Source: Tolypocladium sp. Sup5 PDA-1 | Lineage: Eukaryota; Ascomycota; Sordariomycetes; Hypocreales; Ophiocordycipitaceae | Reading direction: 5' to 3' | DNA length: 64,000 nucleotides | Assembly (NCBI GenBank): GCA_000750105.3 | Contig: JPHH03000013.1 | Span: 1-64,000 of the forward strand | In this document: positions 13,340 to 24,544 of the stretch, piece by piece | Layout of the letters: every line of letters starts with the position of its first letter | Position numbering within the stretch: position 1 is the first letter of the stretch | Translations under genes and position numbers: made by a program | Notes under the pieces: generated by a model | What the model saw: only the letters and a program-made list of their open reading frames with translations | What the model was told of the DNA's origin: nothing | The model's database searches: none

Positions 13340-14434
13340 CGTTGGATTTTGATTTGATGGAGAGAGATGTGTGTTGGTTTGTTGGTGGTTGATGGTTGAG
13401 TGTTGTCGAGTTGTGTAGGTTGATATACTGGCAAACTCTCGTCTCTTCTCCTGTCTTCAAGATTGTCCTTTGCTTCTCAGTCTCTTTTTTGTCTGTTTGA
13501 ATTACCCTCTGACTACGACAATCACCCAGCCAAATACCCTCTATTTATACTCTTTCCACCACCGCCTCGACCTCCCATGTCACCTCTGACAACTCAACCC
13601 AGGGGCAAAGTAAGCCGCCGCCCAACACTCAGCACGCACACGGCGCCTCTGCCTATCTCCCCAGCAACGAAATAACTAAAAACCAAACCAACCTTTCCTC
13701 TTGTAGTAAGCATAGCTGCTTTATCCTGCAACCGTTCGGATATTCACATGCTAGCGCGTATATAGCGAGATAGAGCGTGCAAAAGTTCCTGTGAAAGGAG
13801 TGTGTTGTTGGTTGCTAGTGCTCACGCTTTATAAGACTGTCTTCCTACTTCAGCTCTAGCTGCAGTCGGCGTTTGCCTGATAGTGATTAGCGTTCGACAT
13901 TGGGCCTCTTTTTAAAACGCCCTAGTCCGTAGATAGTGACGCAAGTACTTCGTAGTTATATTTCATTCTTGCCGCTGCTCGCGCGGTTGCCGCGTTGAGC
14001 GTGGAAAGCTGTCATTCGTTACGCGGTCTCGAGTCCATCCGCGGGCTGGCCGTTTAGTTGAGAGCGAGGACATGATGCGTTGATGGGGAGAACTGGCCCT
14101 CTCTTGGAGATAAAGTGCCCAGCATGCCCTTTCCACGCCTCAAGGTCAACGTGACCCGCCTCGTGATGTCATGCTATCTAGACATCTCCCTGCTGGCCTA
14201 CCAGCACCATCGTTGTCATTGTTTCTTGATTGGCGAACGATGTGGCCCTTGGTGTCACGGATAGAGACGCATTGGGGACACTGCCCTTGTCTGACCAAGT
14301 CCTAGATTCAAACAATATTGCCACATGTTTACAACATACAGAATGAGATTCTGCCCAGCTGTCCTGACCCAACATGTTCCCAAATCGCCGTGGTATATAG
14401 AAAACAAATCACGCACCCAACACCCTGCTCAATC
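13340..14434. other. Intergenic, no gene seen
   Basis: Lies upstream of the 132-aa protein and downstream of the DUF8035-type gene. It is more AT-rich than neighbouring coding sequence and contains one dispersed 9-mer (13946). Nothing else is supported. Confidence 0.6.
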
Positions 14435-17095
14435 TTACACCTCAGCCGCTCGCTCCCGCTCTCGGTAAGATCGATGGTGGTGCTGCTCCGAGTCCTTTGG
14501 TCTGGGCTCATACTCGTCCTCGTCGTCTCTCCTGTGGCGCCTGCGCCTCTCGCGATTGCGGTCGCGGTCTTTGTCATCTACCTCCTCATCGTCTTCATCC
14601 CTGTGCCGGTGGTGGTGGCTTTTGTGCCGCCGACCTCCCTCGCCATCTTGGTCGCGGTCATTCTCCCGCTCACCATCCTTTTCACGACCACGATCGCGGT
14701 CTCGGTCGCGATCCCCATCGCCCTTGTTCCGCCGCCTCTCTGCATGACTTGTCAGCATAGTTAAAGGGAAGGACAAGACGGGATTCAACGTACCTCTTAG
14801 GACCTGCGTTGCGGCAGCATATGCCTGAATCTCCTCCTTACTCAGAACACGAAGTACAATGACAAAGTCGTCCCGAACCTCGAATCTCTCCTTGCCGACC
14901 GTCAGAGCTTCTGGGTTGACAATCTTGCGGTTGATCTTGGTCCACCTGGCACCTGCTGGAGCCTCCTTCAACTTCTTGTCCTCTTTGTGAGGCGCGACAC
15001 CCTCACGGATGGGATTGGCTTCCTCCGGGAAGCGCACGCGTGGCTGCTTCAGAATGCCCTTGAGAGGCTTCTCGTCCGATTTGTCTTTGGGGGGTGAGAC
15101 GAGTCGGACCTGTTTCCCATCCGCAGCAGGAACGACAAGTTCGCGACCACGGGACTGATCCCTGGACGAGTCGCCAGACCTGCGCTCCTTCGCAGGAGAC
15201 GGTGAGCGAGATCGTGGCTTGCCTTCAATGGCTAGGCTCTGTCGCTCTCTTACATTGCCCCTATCCGAGACCTCCATGGCGGCGAGCTGCTCTTTGATCT
15301 GCTTCAAGTCCGAGGCGTCATTCGGGTTGAAGGCGTTGGATGGCCGATGCCGTCGGGATGTCCGCCTGGTGTCGTCAGAATCAGACGACGACACGACCGC
15401 CTCTCCGGCCAGCTTGGCCTCAGCATCTCGCCTGTGGCGCTCGGTTGCTTCGATGGCTTCCCTCGAATCATCTCTAGCCCGCTCTCGTGGTCGTTCCGGT
15501 TCCCTTTCTTTCTCGGGTACTACCGGGCGGCCTGCCAATTCGGGTTCTTTCCGTCGCTCACGGTCCTCGTCAGGGCTCCGGCGCCTCTTTGGCTCCCCTG
15601 CATCCGAGTCCTTCTTGTCTCCTTTGACTGAAGGCGCCAGGCCGACAGCAGTAGCTGCGACACCCAGGCCAGCGGCCACCTTATCACGGATGCGAGAACG
15701 TTCCTTGTCGTCCTCGTCATCCTCCCTCCTGCTCTCTCTTCTGTCGCGACGCTCCTCCGGAATAGCCTGCCTAGACCGACGACGCTCCTCTCGTTCAACG
15801 TCTGATCCGCGCGCCAGCTCTTCGTCGGATCTCTTCTTTGGCTCCTCCAATCGAGGCTCCCGACGGTGGTCTCCAGAGGCATCTAGCAGATCCGTCCGGA
15901 TGCCGAAGCCGCGAGTCGCAACACTTTCATCCTTGAATCGCGGAGGTTCATAAGGCCGCTCAGCGTCCCGTTCCCTTTCGCGAAGGTCTCGCAAGTTGCG
16001 CTCGTCCTCGCGACTTCGGTAATAGTCATCGTGATGAGATGACCGAGGAGCGCCATCTTGATGAAGTGAAAGTGGCCGGCTGCGTCGCCCCGCCTCCCGC
16101 CGCTCAGATGCTCCCGGGAGTTCCAGTTGTGACGAGGTGGTAGGCGATGGGGGAACAGGTGCAGCGGGAGGCACGTCACGAGGAGTGTCGTAGACCCGGT
16201 TAATCTTGTCGAAGCCACGGGTGGATGGAGGTGGACCTCCTCTGCCACCCTCGTAGAGCCGGCTGGTGTTCATGTTGTAGTTCCGGCTCAGGTCATGGCT
16301 GGTGTTGACGTTGAAGCTTCGCTGATCCGCGTTGTAGTTAACGTTGGGCCGGTAGTAGCCTCTGTCCACGCTGTCATGCCTTCGTGGGCGCGACGGCTTG
16401 GACTGATCAAGGTCGTATTTAGCCAGCTCTCCCGCGTTGGTGTATTGGTAGCCGTCGTCGCCGTAATCGACTGCGGCTGTACTGTGTCTTGGGTCGCTTG
16501 GATAGACCACGGACGGTCGAGAGTTGCGGTAGGCGTCCACTTCACGAGGACTCAGCAGAGAGTCGCTGCGGTCCCGCGAACGACCGTAGTCTTCGCTGCC
16601 TGAGGCGACGTGGTATGGGCGAGCAGAGCTCCGGGAACGTATAGAAGAGGCAGGCTGGGCGTAGAACTGGCCATCGCTGGAGCGGTACTCGTCTCTTATG
16701 GGGCTCCCAGAGCGCGTATTAGACGAGTGCGACGAAGAGGCATGTGGCCTGTCAGTTTGCGTGGTCGTGATGATGACTGGCGGCCTGGAAGTCGAATCTA
16801 GGGTGGAGCGCCGGGTGCGGCTGCCATCGCGAGTGCCTTGACGCTGTCGACTGTCCGGTGTGACTGCATACGTCCTCGTGGTAGTCGGGACACCGGAGGA
16901 TGTCGTGGACGTGGTATATCCTCTTGGAGTAGTGACGTAGTGCGTCTGTGTCGGGGTCGCTGATGGCATGACATGCATGTCACCAGCGTACATGGAACTG
17001 TAGCCTATGCTGGTGGGCATGGAAGACCTGGCTGGATTGAACGTGGCCGCTCGGCCGGGGGAGGGAGGCGGATATCCTCGATATCGGTCGGTCAT
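14435..17095 (-). CDS. Charged, disordered DUF8035-type protein (868 aa)
   Basis: Two exons: 17095-14794 and 14739-14435. The 54-nt intron (14740-14793) begins GTACGT, has a CTGAC branch-like site and ends CATGCAG; it is in frame and stop-free, so retention would add 18 residues. Residues 1 to about 700 are low-complexity Ser/Arg/Tyr-, then Arg/Glu/Asp-rich sequence. Around residues 715-767 sits a compact segment (TVGKERFEVRDDFVIVLRVL, then SKEEIQAYAAAT) that I recognise as the fungal DUF8035 type. The last 100 residues are an extremely charged Arg/Asp/Glu/His tail. Orthologues are common in filamentous ascomycetes, but no biochemical role is known to me. RS/RD-like tails occur in RNA-associated proteins, which is only an analogy. 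Confidence 0.75.
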   Translation of the reverse strand: MTDRYRGYPPPSPGRAATFNPARSSMPTSIGYSSMYAGDMHVMPSATPTQTHYVTTPRGYTTSTTSSGVPTTTRTYAVTPDSRQRQGTRDGSRTRRSTLDSTSRPPVIITTTQTDRPHASSSHSSNTRSGSPIRDEYRSSDGQFYAQPASSIRSRSSARPYHVASGSEDYGRSRDRSDSLLSPREVDAYRNSRPSVVYPSDPRHSTAAVDYGDDGYQYTNAGELAKYDLDQSKPSRPRRHDSVDRGYYRPNVNYNADQRSFNVNTSHDLSRNYNMNTSRLYEGGRGGPPPSTRGFDKINRVYDTPRDVPPAAPVPPSPTTSSQLELPGASERREAGRRSRPLSLHQDGAPRSSHHDDYYRSREDERNLRDLRERERDAERPYEPPRFKDESVATRGFGIRTDLLDASGDHRREPRLEEPKKRSDEELARGSDVEREERRRSRQAIPEERRDRRESRREDDEDDKERSRIRDKVAAGLGVAATAVGLAPSVKGDKKDSDAGEPKRRRSPDEDRERRKEPELAGRPVVPEKEREPERPRERARDDSREAIEATERHRRDAEAKLAGEAVVSSSDSDDTRRTSRRHRPSNAFNPNDASDLKQIKEQLAAMEVSDRGNVRERQSLAIEGKPRSRSPSPAKERRSGDSSRDQSRGRELVVPAADGKQVRLVSPPKDKSDEKPLKGILKQPRVRFPEEANPIREGVAPHKEDKKLKEAPAGARWTKINRKIVNPEALTVGKERFEVRDDFVIVLRVLSKEEIQAYAAATQVLRGTLNPVLSFPLTMLTSHAERRRNKGDGDRDRDRDRGREKDGERENDRDQDGEGGRRHKSHHHRHRDEDDEEVDDKDRDRNRERRRRHRRDDEDEYEPRPKDSEQHHHRSYRERERAAEV

Positions 17096-20000
17096 GGTGA
17101 CGATCGAGACTCGAGCTGCACGAGGGGCTTGCGAGACGTGCCTGTCGACTGGATCGCGCGGCTCAACAAGCGACCGCCTCGTTCAACGGTGACAATCCGT
17201 GGGTGGGCGGTCCGGGGGAGCAGAGTACGGACAATGGCAGCTTGCTGGCCGGCCTGGTGAGGGGCGTCGCGATGACCTCAAGTTTGTTGGTCGCTCACAG
17301 TGTTTCGCAGTTTCTGGCCGAACCAGGGTTGTGGGATGGATTAACAATCGAGAGGGGTTGTTGCAATATTGCCCAGATAAGGCTGTGCAGAGGAGGAGTC
17401 AGTCGGTCGACCTGGGTTGTGCTTATGCGGGAGGACCGGGGGCCGAGGAGTCAGTTGTACTCCGTACGTCGTGGGAGGAGTCGCACACAGTAGCTGGGCG
17501 TCGAGGGCTCCTCTTAGTTTCGCCACGAGGAACAAGTCGTTGAAGGCGAACCGCTGCAAGCTGCCACACGACATGCAGGCCTGGCGTCTTGGTGGGTAGA
17601 TGGCCTTTTTCTCGATACCACAGAGTCGAGAAAAAGGAGATCAAGAAAGAGGAAACACAAATAAGGGCGGCGCTCGGGTACAAAGGGATGATGCAGAGCA
17701 AGCAGCTCGCAAGAATGCGATGCTCTTGGTCTGGTTTGCTCGACGAACGAACGGGCGAACTGCAGGGGGGGCGGCCGGTAACTTAGTTGGTGCGTCTAGC
17801 AGCTGAGTCGGTGATGCTCGTGTCCTGGGTTGGGGAATGACGACTTGTCGCCAGGGTCACCACGCCCGAATAGCAGTGGCGTTTTAGGGCCCTTTCCAAG
17901 CTTGTAACCTTGCCGTGCGGACAATGGAATCGACGTCACTCTGCCCAAAGGCCCTGGAACTTGGGCCGTTGTCTACCTAGCCTGAGACGGGCAAAAGATT
18001 GGGCTCCAGGCGCAGCCCCTCTGGGCGACGGGCCGTCTGTGGATTGGGGCGCTGGAATGGAGAGGCGCTGCGACCCGTCAAGCCATCAACCGGGAGCTGG
18101 AGGCCAGAGGCAATGCCAGTGATGAAACGAGCCAGCAGAGGCTTTTGTGCTTATGCGGAGAGTTAGAGGGGCTCTCGATGGGTTTGCGCTTCTGCAGGGC
18201 TGCACAGTAGCCCGTCGAAACGTTCCGTTCGGGAGCACCACCGACGAGGGACCCTGCTTCTGGTTGTGTGGGCGTTGGTGCTACTGCGAGTGCACTGTGC
18301 ATGTGCGTCTCTGGCTCGTCTCGTGGGCGTTCGATAGTCTCGTCCGCTGGTGCTTCGAAGCTCCTGGCCTCTGCGATGACGTCCGTGACTCCCTGGACGA
18401 AACGCCGTCCAACGTTGGCACCCGCGCTGGGCAAGAAATGGTATCTCCAGCGGCTGGCTTGGCGCCTCCCGACGCAAGGCGAAACCTTCGGGATCAATGG
18501 TTGAAGGCAAAGGCAAAGGCGCGCGTGTTCGTTCGTATGATCAGTTGCCTCGTGTCCCGCTGCGGGAGGGTGGAGCAGAGGGTATGCGCCGTCGAATCTG
18601 GTATCCGTGGGTGCCGAAAGGCGTTGAGCGCCTGCAGCCCGATGCAGGCAATGCTGTGCGTGCGTTTGCGTGTGCTTCCTTGGTTCTTTGTCCTGGCTTC
18701 CAATTGCAGCAGTTGTAGAGAGAGGGTGGAAGATGAAAGATGAAAGATGGAAGATGAATTGGCAGCCAAGCGAACCCGTGCCTTTATGCTACAAAGTTTT
18801 CCCTTCTGATTTGGCAACTCGTCCCGTCGCGTGGTGGCTCCCCGTCGTCAATGGTCGTGCTCGGGGACAGCGACCACGATTTCCACCTCCACCTCCACCT
18901 CCACCAGTTTGTCCTGCCTCTCAATGCCTCCCACCTGTGATATCGTCTTGTATGGACTCATTTCGGCAGACAAAAACCCGCTGCAACTCCACTGGAATCT
19001 CCAGAGCAAAGTCAACAGCGTCAGCCGCAGGAGTCAAGCTTGTCAAGACTCAAGAGTTTGCAATCAACGCACGAGCGTTGGGCTTCGACATCTTCAACCC
19101 AACCTACCTATTCGAGACTCCAGGCCCGAGCCCAATGATCACCACCAAGCATGCCCCCCTTCCGGGCTGCTTACCTCGGCCAATATTGTGCTCAAGCCTT
19201 GTCCTGGGCCGTGCCCCATGTATGCACACAAATGGCGCGAGATCGTCGCTTGTCCCAGCCTGCCGTCGAGTCGAGGCCTGGCCGGTCGATATCAGGCTGC
19301 CAAAATGCCACAATGAGGACCCCTGAGGCGACAATGACGACGGCAAAGCCTCGCAAGAGCCTTCACTTGACCCCGCGGATGACAGATTCTACAACAACAA
19401 AGCCTGACAGGTGTCGTTGTCTCTGCATTTGCCGAGTGGCGATTCTGGCCGCAACGCCTAGCCTTGCTGTATTTTGGCGGGATGCCCAATGAACAACCGC
19501 ATGCTTTCTCTATTCCTAGGTTGGGCAGACACGACAACCCACCCGAGTTCAAGCCATGATCCCAGTTTCAATCCTGAAACCAGGGTCAGGCCTGCCCCGG
19601 TGAAGAGGGTTAAGCCGAGGCGGCCCTCTCCGAATCTCCGAAATGTAAACGAGGGAGCCGCAAAGAAATTTTCGGTTGCAAGCGCCGAAGCTCTTCGATG
19701 AACAGTTGAAGCTTTGATTAAGTCGATCAGGGCAAGGGTTACGCGCGGAGAGGCGCGTTGCGACCTCGACATCCTAATAGTTTTCCGCACACTCGTCGCG
19801 TGTAAGTGAGCCCTGTATCCCCCATTACGGAGAGGGGCAGATATCTCGGAGAGCCTCAGATGGCTAGACGACAAACGTCATTCTGCCAGGAGGCATCATT
19901 GTCAGTACGAGTAACAGGCTCAGTGAAGAACAGGATCGATTTCCATGACTCGCAAAAAGGGTAAGTTTCATCGCTGAAAGCCGCGCTCAGGGGCGAATCG

Positions 20001-20098
20001 TACTTCGTACATCAAATCGTAAGCAAAACATTCCATCTCTGTCCATGGAACTCTTCAGGTTCAGGTCTGTCCAGAATGGCCCCGACATGAGAAACAAT
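17096..20098. other. Intergenic, 3 kb without a supported gene
   Basis: Separates the 5' end of the DUF8035-type gene from the 3' end of the peptidase gene. It contains a CCACCT repeat (18883-18905), a short GATGAAA-like repeat (about 18731-18757) and two dispersed 9-mers (17458, 20001). The plus frames 18147-18743 and 18670-19326 are low-complexity and unrecognised, and were not called. Confidence 0.55.
18883..18905. repeat. CCACCT microsatellite
   Basis: Nearly four tandem copies of CCACCT in intergenic sequence; simple repeat. Confidence 0.8.
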
Positions 20099-21683
20099 CT
20101 AGGCCAACGCACCCATCGGATCCCACAGCGGCAGCACAATGGGTTCCTTCTTGGCCACATCCCTCACCTCCTTGCTGCAGAACCGCGGATCAACAACAGC
20201 TTGGTACACAAACTCGTCCATCCACGTGTCGCTCATCACGAACCACCCCTTATCCCCCGGATCCGTCCCCCAGCTGTTCTGCACCCTCCAGCGCACCGGC
20301 TTGCCCGTCTGCTCGTCCACGTGCACCGCCGTCAGCACCATGGCGTGCGTCATCTGGCTCTCGCCCGCCAGCAGCCGCTGCGCCTTGGTCATGCCGAGCA
20401 GGCCCGAGCCCAGGCCGAGGTCGTAGTGGTACAGCGCCGTGTCCATGATGCCCGACGTCTTGTCGCTGAACTTGCCGACGTCGCAGCCAAAGAAGATGGG
20501 CAGGCCGGCCTTGAGCATCTTGACGCAGGTGGACTTGAGGGTGTCGATGTCGACGTTGATGTAGCTGACGCCGCGGCCGCCGACGATGTTGCCCAGACGG
20601 GAGACGCTGAGGAGGGATAGGGGCTCGTGTCGGGGGTCGTGGACCAGGGAGACCATGCTCTCGATTACGGCAGAGGTGACGCGGAACTCGGCGCTGGAGA
20701 TGTCCCTGGCAAAATCCTTGGGCGTAATGGTCAGCTCGTGCGCCTTGCCGTCCTTGTCGTTGTACTGCCACGTAAAGGCATCCGTCGGCTTCGGCGGCGG
20801 GCCAAGCAAGAGCGTCATGATCTGCTGGATCTCCTGTATCATCCTGACCTTGACGGCGCTGAAGACGGCCGGCGCCGTCTGCTCCGGGTCGCGGGCCATC
20901 TTGCGCAGCTTCAGCGCAAACTCGCGGAGCTTGTTCTTGACGACGGAGTTGAGCACGCTCGAGTTCCTCGCGTTCCAGCTGTCCGGGTACAGCGCCTGCG
21001 GGACGAGACCGTACTTGTCGACGAGGTTGTACACCATGTCCCACTGGCCGCCGTCGGAGACGAGGTCGCCCATGAGCGTCTGCACGAGGCGGTCGTCGAG
21101 GTCCTCGCCGGCGGTGTCGATGACCTGCTCGAGGAACCAGTTGGCCTTTTCGAGCTTGTCCCAGTAGAAGAGGTAGGCCTGCGAGAGCTCAAAGGACTCG
21201 AGGCCGTACTTTTTCATGAGCGCCACGCGGAAGACGTTGGTCGAGGCGAAGAGCCAGCAGCGGCCGCTGGAGCGCTGGTTAGTGATCGGCCCGCCCTCGA
21301 AGGGGATCCTGATGTTGTAGATTTGCTGGTCGGCAACCTGTGCGTGCAGCGAGGTGAGGGCCTGCTGCGGGTTGGCCGAGCTCAGCGCAGAGAGGGCGAG
21401 TCTGAACGGGGGACGATGTTAGACATGGGCATTCGTGACATACGTGTTTGTCCCCTACTCACCTGTTCTTTGGGTCGCGGAGGATGTCGGCGGGCAGCGA
21501 AGCTACAGCTTCCAGAGGCAGCCCTTCAGCCTTCCGGTTCGGCCCCCGGAACCCGCCCTTTTCATTGCCGTCGCCAATCTCGACGTAGTCTTCCTCCTCG
21601 CGCACGCCCATTGTGCGGAGGCGGTCGAGCATGGCCTTTTCGTACGCAGCAGTCTCGCTGCTCTTGGACGGTTGACCACCCAT
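20099..21683 (-). CDS. LAP3: Bleomycin hydrolase-type cysteine aminopeptidase (507 aa)
   Basis: Exons 21683-21463 and 21401-20099, with a 61-nt intron (GTGAGT...TTCAG). This is a peptidase C1-like protein of the bleomycin hydrolase (LAP3/BLH1) family: a cytosolic, typically hexameric aminopeptidase that also hydrolyses homocysteine thiolactone. The papain-like triad is visible: Cys122 in NQRSSGRCWLFAS, His426 in MTHAMVLTAV and Asn449 in RVQNSWG, with the family GDLVSDGGQWDM segment around residue 185. The length is close to the usual 455-510. A roughly 70-residue N-terminal extension starting MGGQPSK resembles that of fungal orthologues; a Gly at position 2 could be N-myristoylated (inference). 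The C-terminus ends ...DPMGALA; yeast Lap3 trims its own C-terminus. All key residues are intact. Confidence 0.93.
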
Positions 21684-22629
21684 GATGGGGCTGTCGTGCT
21701 GTGACTTGGATGGAGATCACGTAGCGACCAAGGGAGAGAAAGGACGAGAGGGTAAAGAAGAAAGAGGGAGGAGGGGATCTATGAATACGTGAAAGAAGAA
21801 GAAATACATGCTGGCCGAAGCTGTGCAACCGATCACGGGTCATCTGCCACGCCAAGCAGGTGGCTAGCATCTATCCATCCCACTCGGCGAACCAGCCCAA
21901 GACACCAACCCCGCATACCGCGGGAGGCGGCGGAGGCTGTCAGCCAGCTTGATCTGATAACACAAGCTCCTCATCTCACATCTAGACCCCGGCATTTTGA
22001 ATAATATAAATTGCCCTGTTTCCCATTTTCCTCCCAAGGGTTCACCGCGAGTAACATCTACCTCGAGCAGCTGCCAAAGAAATGCAGGGATCGCGGAGCC
22101 ACGACAACTCAGGCTTCGTGTCAAGGGCTGAGGGATGCCAAGACACCTTCCCAACTAGGTAGGTAGAAGGTAGTAATACGCTATAAACCGATGGTAGCAT
22201 CGACACCTCCGAGTTCCTTTGGTAGGGTCATGACAATAACGCACCAGCTTCGCAGGAAAGGCGTAACCGGGCCGCCCACACTCGAGAACCCTGATAGCAC
22301 AATGCAGAACCTGGATGGCAAGAGGTTCACCAGTAGCATGCACAGGACAATGTCACCAGAGGCACGACGAAAAGTACGGACTAGATATGAAACGACTCTC
22401 CATTGGTCGATGTACAGGAATGTCCTATCTACTCAAAAGACTCCGATTCCTATCAAACATGTCCGTCCAATCTTTGTTCAAAAAAACCAAGCGCAGAATG
22501 CTTCTACCATCCAATGACCCTATCTTCACAAGCGCCAGGACTGCGTGATTCCCCCGGGATGTGCTGGAGGGAACAGATGTCATGACTCGTCAATGGAACG
22601 TGGACGGATCTTTAACATGACACAGTTGT
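21684..22629. other. Intergenic between peptidase gene and hex-1 3' end
   Basis: This should contain the promoter and leader of the peptidase gene (minus strand, from 21684 upward) and the 3' UTR of hex-1. A short GTAGGTA-type repeat lies near 22155-22172. No coding frame is supported. Confidence 0.6.
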
Positions 22630-23307
22630 TTACAGGCGAGAGCCGTGGATGACCTTCATGTCGACGGCGAGCTCGCGACCGCCGTCGTTGAGGACAAGGA
22701 CACGGACGCTGCCACGGCCAGACTCGAAGGCGTTGGACAGGCGCGACCACAGGTTGGACTGGTCGATGACCGACAGGCCCTGCTTGACGTCGCCAGTCTC
22801 GGTCATGGCGACGACGATGCCGTCCTGCAGGTCCAGGACACGGTACTGCTTGAAGACAGGGCCGAGCATGGTCTGCACGACAACGCTTGGGGCCGGGTTG
22901 GAGATGAAGGACGACTCCTCGTGTAGCTGCTTGGTGAAGAGGTCAACACCAAGGTAGCGGTACTGGCCAGTGGCGGGCGAGGTCGAGATGCGGATGACCT
23001 GGCAAGGGCGGCCCTGCAGCATCAAGAAGTCGCCGAGGCGGATGTGGTGGCAGGGAATGGTGACCGTATTGGGGAGATACGAGTCACTTGAGCCGCCGCC
23101 GCGGGGACGGGGAGCCGAGACCGTCTCGTGGATGTCCACGTCGATGTGCTCACGGTGGCCATGGGGGTGGACAATCTTGTCGGCCAGCTTGTGGATGCCG
23201 TGGCGGAAGGAGTGGTAGTGACCTGCTGTTGAGTTAGCATTAGTAAAGCTAAGGGTATTCGCGTCGGGAGGACACGTATGCTTACCGTCCTCGTCGTAGT
23301 AACCCAT
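22630..23307 (-). CDS. hex-1: Woronin body major protein HEX-1 (short form, 204 aa)
   Basis: Exons 23307-23286 and 23222-22630; the 63-nt intron (GTAAGC...GCAG) is in frame. HEX-1 self-assembles into the crystalline core of Woronin bodies, the peroxisome-derived organelles that plug septal pores after hyphal damage. The C-terminal domain (from about residue 55, TVTIPCHHIRLGDFL) has the eIF5A-like fold, with the conserved GRPCQVIRIST, YLGVDLFTKQLHEESS, VVQTMLGPVFKQYRVLD and VDQSNLW-type stretches. The C-terminus is HGSRL, a peroxisomal PTS1 signal. The start MGYYDEDG matches the usual start of HEX-1 proteins. A His-rich linker joins the two parts. A longer, ATG-less frame continues upstream in phase and is listed separately. 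Confidence 0.96.
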   Translation of the reverse strand: MGYYDEDGKHTCPPDANTLSFTNANSTAGHYHSFRHGIHKLADKIVHPHGHREHIDVDIHETVSAPRPRGGGSSDSYLPNTVTIPCHHIRLGDFLMLQGRPCQVIRISTSPATGQYRYLGVDLFTKQLHEESSFISNPAPSVVVQTMLGPVFKQYRVLDLQDGIVVAMTETGDVKQGLSVIDQSNLWSRLSNAFESGRGSVRVLVLNDGGRELAVDMKVIHGSRL

Positions 23308-24544
23308 GTTGGACTTTTGGTCGGCGCGGCTGAAGCGAGCAGGCTCAACGGTCTCTTCGGTGATCTTGACGTCCTCCTGGAAGGTAGGTCGGGCAGTGCG
23401 TCCGTCGACGGTGTATTCGTCGACCTGGATATGCTCGGTCTGGTGCTGAGGCCGAGAAGGGGCGTCTACGGTGGTGTGATACTGGGGGCGGAAACGCTCT
23501 CGGTATTCACGCTCAGCGATGTCAATGGGGCTTGCGTGCGGGTGGCGGCGAGTATCGATCTCAATGTGAGTGTCGGTGAACTCGGTGGTGCGTGCAGGTC
23601 TAAAAGCTCGGAGGATGGATGTCAGTTGGTACTGCTCTTGTTTGTTGGGCAAGGTGATGGTTTCTAGGTCAACCAGGCTGGCAACCAGGGTCCCCTGAAC
23701 CGGGGTGCTTCTCCCGCATGGACCCAGCCAAAACAAGGAGCAATTCATGGACTGCGCCTGCAGGATGGATGGGGCTCATCACACCGCATCGGCTGCATTG
23801 CGTTGTCCATGAAACGAGGCCGCCGACTCGCGGGCTCCTCTGCACATGAAGCGGAGGCGACGGAGAGAGCGAGGAAGAGAGACAGAGAGGGGGAGGGAGA
23901 GAGAGAGCGAGAGCAATGACTTACCGGCGTTCCTCCTTGACGTGCTGCTCGTGCTGGAAACCGGGACGGCGGTAACGCTCTTCTTCACGTGTGTAACGGA
24001 CCTCTTCTTCACTGAAGCGGTGCTCTCCACGCGAAGGGAGATCGACGTTGGCGGTGTAAGAAGAGTATTGACCTTCCCGTCCGGCTGGCTGCTTGTTGGG
24101 GAGTTTGATGTCAACCTCTTCGTGGGTCTGCTGGGTAGTGGTCTGGGCTTCGCTGTCCCGATATGTCGACGGGAAGATGCTGAAGGGGACGGGGACGCGG
24201 GCCTCAAAGTCCAGATTGGCGACTTTTGCGGCGCGAGAGAATCTTCTCACAACCCTCCGTAGCAAGCACGAAAGGAAGACAAGAAGAATTCCCTGGCTTC
24301 TGTTCCTAAAGAAACAAAAGTCGAAGAGAAGGAGAAAAGAGAGAGGGCTTGGGGATGCCTCTTGAAGTCTTTTCTTTCTTGTCTTGTCTGGCTGTGATGT
24401 GTATGGAGATAATTGGAGGAGAGGATGGAGAGAGAGCGGTGGCAGATGCGCGATGGGTTTTGAGGACGGGGGGCGGATTGGATGAGTGAGGCCGTTGCGT
24501 GGACAGTTGTTGCTGAACAGGGTGTCTCTATTAAAGCCTCGTGT
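23308..24544 (-). other. hex-1 leader with in-phase open frame but no ATG
   Basis: Upstream of the HEX-1 ATG the minus strand reads open in the same phase through exon segments 24544-23925 and 23599-23308. These are joined across a 325-nt intron (GTAAGT at 23924; TTTTAG ending 23600) that contains a long purine run on the plus strand (about 23850-23915). The encoded sequence looks protein-like, rich in Glu/Arg/Gln/Thr, e.g. HEEVDIKLPNKQP, EEVRYTREEERYRR, TEFTDTHIEIDTRR and VDEYTVDGRTARPTF. It has no Met in this phase and there is no ATG in any sense frame back to about 24,588. Either a long AUG-free 5' leader, or an N-terminal extension started at a non-AUG codon. Alternative hex-1 transcripts are known in other fungi. 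Confidence 0.6.

Noticed and set aside
18147..18743. 198-aa plus frame
   Set aside because: Cys/Trp/Arg-rich random-like sequence in repeat-bearing intergenic DNA; no homology pattern.
20045..21685. Plus-strand frames (191 and 352 aa) opposite the peptidase gene
   Set aside because: Shadows of the conserved cysteine peptidase exons on the minus strand.
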